Source: BNXB01 sp031548005
Lineage (GTDB): Bacteria > Bacteroidota > Bacteroidia > Bacteroidales > Azobacteroidaceae
Length of the DNA: 7,836 nt
Assembly: GCA_031548005.1 (NCBI GenBank)
Contig: JAVBRK010000045.1
Coordinates: forward strand, 1-7,836
Direction of reading: 5' to 3'
Below are positions 6,302-7,836 of the stretch, piece by piece; position 1 is the stretch's first letter; every line of letters starts with the position of its first letter. The notes under the pieces were generated by a model. It made no database searches, had not been told where the DNA came from, and was given only the letters and a program-made list of their open reading frames with translations. A program made the position numbers and the translations under genes.

Positions 6302-7279
6302 ATGAAAATTAAAAAGGATATATTTAATATTTTGGCAGCAATCTTCTGTACTATTATATTAAATTCTTGTGCCATGCAGAACTATGATTACTACTATGGC
6401 GTTTTAGAGACAAAGTCGGAATCAGTAAAAAAAGATTTTAGTGCTGATGAGTATAATTTCTATGGTAACTTTATCAATTGTGATACAATCTCAAAAAAAT
6501 CCACTTTTAATAGTGTTATAGAAAATGATATTAGAAGAACCGTAAATATTTATGCAGAAGTAGGTTGGAATGTTTATGAGAATGATGGTATAATGAGTAT
6601 ATCTTGCGACTTCGGTTCTAGAATACCGGCCTACGTTGATCCTCAACTGTTGACAATAGAAGTACAGTTGGGAGATTCTTTGTTTCATATTTCGTCTGAA
6701 AAACCGACAATGTTAGTGGATAGTATTCGCCCATCAGGTATCCGAATAATGAAAAGCGTTTGCTTGGCAGGTAAAAAATTTCCTTCATCCATATTGAGGT
6801 CAGAGTATACTAAGTATAAGAACAATCAGTATGAAAAAATGCCATATGAAATGCTGGTGTGGGATGCTCAACATAAAAAGGATATCAAAAAAAACGATTA
6901 CTTTTCTACTATTGAATTTACGGAAGAAAACTCACCCTTGAAAATTAAGGCTTCTGTTACCTATTATGTAAAAGACGACCAAGCAAATAAGCGTACTCTT
7001 GAATTTAATTTCTATCAGTCCAAATTGATGAAAAAGAAAAATATAAGAGAAAACGATTCAAAAGGAGTTGAAATTGGTCTAAAGAATAAGAATGAAAATG
7101 TCCCATTCTACATTCGTGTAGATAAAGGCAAAGCTTGGGGATGGCCGGAGATGAGAAGGGGAATAGGGTACACGGTATCGACAATTGTTTGCCCTGTAAC
7201 ATGGCCTATCAATGTCGTTGCAGGCATAATCAATACTGGTGATAGCCCTGAAATTATTCCGTACCCAATTTTTGAATAA
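6302..7279 (+). CDS. Predicted lipoprotein of unknown family; candidate immunity protein
   Basis: I do not recognise the family. The 325-residue product begins with a basic stretch (MKIKKD), a hydrophobic core and the lipobox LNSC, with the lipidated cysteine at residue 23. The following AMQNYDYYYG lacks the acidic run of a surface-export signal, so a periplasm-facing anchor is likely. The body has alternating strand-like segments (NIYAEVGWNVYENDG, LLTIEVQLGDSLFHI, LKIKASVTYYVKDD) typical of a beta sandwich. Near the end, GIGYTVSTIVCPVTWPINVV (287-306) is hydrophobic and may be a buried or membrane-contacting hairpin. It starts 11 bp after the DUF4280 gene with no clear Shine-Dalgarno, which is usual in Bacteroidetes. 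GC is the lowest in the window (23% by hand count at 6481-6540), as often seen in horizontally exchanged immunity genes. Immunity to the preceding effector is inferred from order and lipidation. Confidence 0.9.
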   Translation: MKIKKDIFNILAAIFCTIILNSCAMQNYDYYYGVLETKSESVKKDFSADEYNFYGNFINCDTISKKSTFNSVIENDIRRTVNIYAEVGWNVYENDGIMSISCDFGSRIPAYVDPQLLTIEVQLGDSLFHISSEKPTMLVDSIRPSGIRIMKSVCLAGKKFPSSILRSEYTKYKNNQYEKMPYEMLVWDAQHKKDIKKNDYFSTIEFTEENSPLKIKASVTYYVKDDQANKRTLEFNFYQSKLMKKKNIRENDSKGVEIGLKNKNENVPFYIRVDKGKAWGWPEMRRGIGYTVSTIVCPVTWPINVVAGIINTGDSPEIIPYPIFE

Positions 7280-7320
7280 AATAATTGTAGACAACAGTTA
7301 CTTGAATTGAATTTGAACAA
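7280..7320 (+). other. 41-bp intergenic spacer before the baseplate gene, no clear regulatory element
   Basis: This is the longest gap in the window. It is AT-rich and has no hairpin that I can find. It has no full match to the Bacteroides -7 element TAnnTTTG. The nearest, TGAATTTG, ends about 4 bp from the start codon and is too close to act as a promoter for it. There is no Shine-Dalgarno, only A/T-rich sequence before the ATG. The gene is therefore probably read from the upstream operon. Confidence 0.5.
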
Positions 7321-7836
7321 ATGGATACCCACTTAAAAACCATATCATCTATTAACCCGGACATACAACGTTCCAACGATTCCGAAAGCGATTTCAAGGC
7401 GGAGGTTATCGCCGCATTTCTCATGGAACAGGGATACGATCCCGAACAGATATCTATTGTTCGCGAAGGGATGTCCCGACGCGGGTTTTCAACCGATGTA
7501 ATCGAAGTCGAAAAGAAGTTTTCCTTACACGAGCAAAAAAAATACCTGAATATAAGGACTAACAAAGAGGGCATATATGATATGTTGCCACAGGGACTTT
7601 TCCACCAATCCCTGTATAAAAAGAAATTTATCAAGGACAGGGAAGATGCCTTGGAAGAAATCCGCGTCCAACGCGAAAGAGAATTTTTTGCTCGGAAATT
7701 CTTCCAACCTTTCGAGGTTATCGCCGATGCGACCCTGACAGAAGCCTACCTGTATGAAGCACGTTACAATAAAAAATTAAGCCAGGAAGAATTTATCAAT
7801 CTCTTTACCGCTTACTGGCCGGTACTGAAACAATTG
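7321..7836 (+). CDS. tssG: Probable T6SS baseplate protein, TssG-like, 3' truncated by the window edge
   Basis: The frame is open for 172 codons from ATG 7321 to the last base with no stop, so only the N-terminal part is seen. The N-terminus is soluble with no signal peptide. Recognisable phrases are GIYDMLPQGLFHQ (84-96) and ARKFFQPFE (124-132), separated by a charged helix (DREDALEEIRVQREREFF). I associate this arrangement with the Bacteroidetes TssG baseplate protein, which partners TssF and TssK in the wedge. It does not look like the Bacteroidetes TssF N-terminus. This rests on memory of the family, and TssG proteins are divergent, so the exact subunit is uncertain. GC rises again here (50% by hand count at 7381-7440 against 23% inside the previous gene), as expected on returning from variable cargo to conserved machinery. 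It lies 41 bp after the lipoprotein gene and probably belongs to the same operon. Confidence 0.65.
   Translation, partial: MDTHLKTISSINPDIQRSNDSESDFKAEVIAAFLMEQGYDPEQISIVREGMSRRGFSTDVIEVEKKFSLHEQKKYLNIRTNKEGIYDMLPQGLFHQSLYKKKFIKDREDALEEIRVQREREFFARKFFQPFEVIADATLTEAYLYEARYNKKLSQEEFINLFTAYWPVLKQL

Noticed and set aside
6118..6312. 64-codon plus-strand frame overlapping the end of the DUF4280 gene
   Set aside because: It is an alternative frame of the acidic tail. The product is low-complexity and Asn/Lys-rich, with no domain or separate ribosome binding site.
7280..7320. Possible terminator or promoter between the lipoprotein and TssG-like genes
   Set aside because: There is no inverted repeat with a T-run and no full promoter match. 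The TTGAATTGAATTTGAA-like repetition is short and A/T-driven.
7254..7634. 126-codon open frame on the minus strand
   Set aside because: It covers the end of the second lipoprotein gene and the start of the TssG-like gene, both with better protein-level support. The composition of the antisense product looks random.
1..7836. CRISPR arrays, tRNA/rRNA genes, insertion sequences, attachment sites
   Set aside because: I saw no regularly spaced repeats, no tRNA-like cloverleaf segments, no transposase or integrase reading frames and no terminal inverted repeats. Nearly all of the sequence is coding.

Overview
The window looks like part of a type VI secretion (T6SS) gene cluster from a Bacteroidales bacterium, Bacteroides or a close relative. 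Four things suggest this: a VgrG spike gene, a DUF4280 (PAAR-like) protein of the kind common in the Bacteroidetes T6SS (subtype iii), lipoprotein signal peptides with short LFSC/LNSC lipoboxes, and moderate to low GC with weak Shine-Dalgarno signals. All genes are on the + strand and tightly packed (overlaps of 23 and 4 bp, gaps of 11, 11, 11 and 41 bp). They read as one transcription unit whose promoter lies outside the window.

Layout: (1) 1-1402, the 3' part of vgrG (tssI), with no C-terminal toxin extension. (2) 1380-2330, an unrecognised soluble 316-residue protein overlapping the vgrG end, a candidate cargo effector. (3) 2327-3466, a lipoprotein with four Asp-box (BNR) repeats, a candidate immunity protein. 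(4) 3478-4275, an unrecognised 265-residue cytosolic protein, a candidate adaptor/chaperone. (5) 4287-6290, a 667-residue protein with an N-terminal DUF4280 PAAR-like tip domain and a large beta-rich, propeller-like C-terminal region, a candidate specialised effector. (6) 6302-7279, a second lipoprotein, a candidate immunity protein. (7) 7321 to the window end, the 5' part of a gene that most resembles the Bacteroidetes baseplate gene tssG.

Working model: conserved structural genes at both edges (spike and baseplate) flank a variable cargo cassette. The cassette would hold two effector-immunity modules, genes 2/3 and genes 4/5/6. In the second, the PAAR-like protein would sit on the VgrG tip, gene 4 would help load it, and gene 6 would protect the producer. 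Both predicted immunity proteins are lipoproteins without an obvious acidic surface-export signal, so both effectors probably act in the periplasm or on the envelope. The structural calls (VgrG, DUF4280, Asp boxes, lipoboxes) come directly from sequence. The effector, adaptor and immunity roles are inferred from position and architecture. I see no RNA genes, CRISPR arrays, insertion sequences or convincing promoters or terminators. No gene-free stretch exceeds 41 bp.
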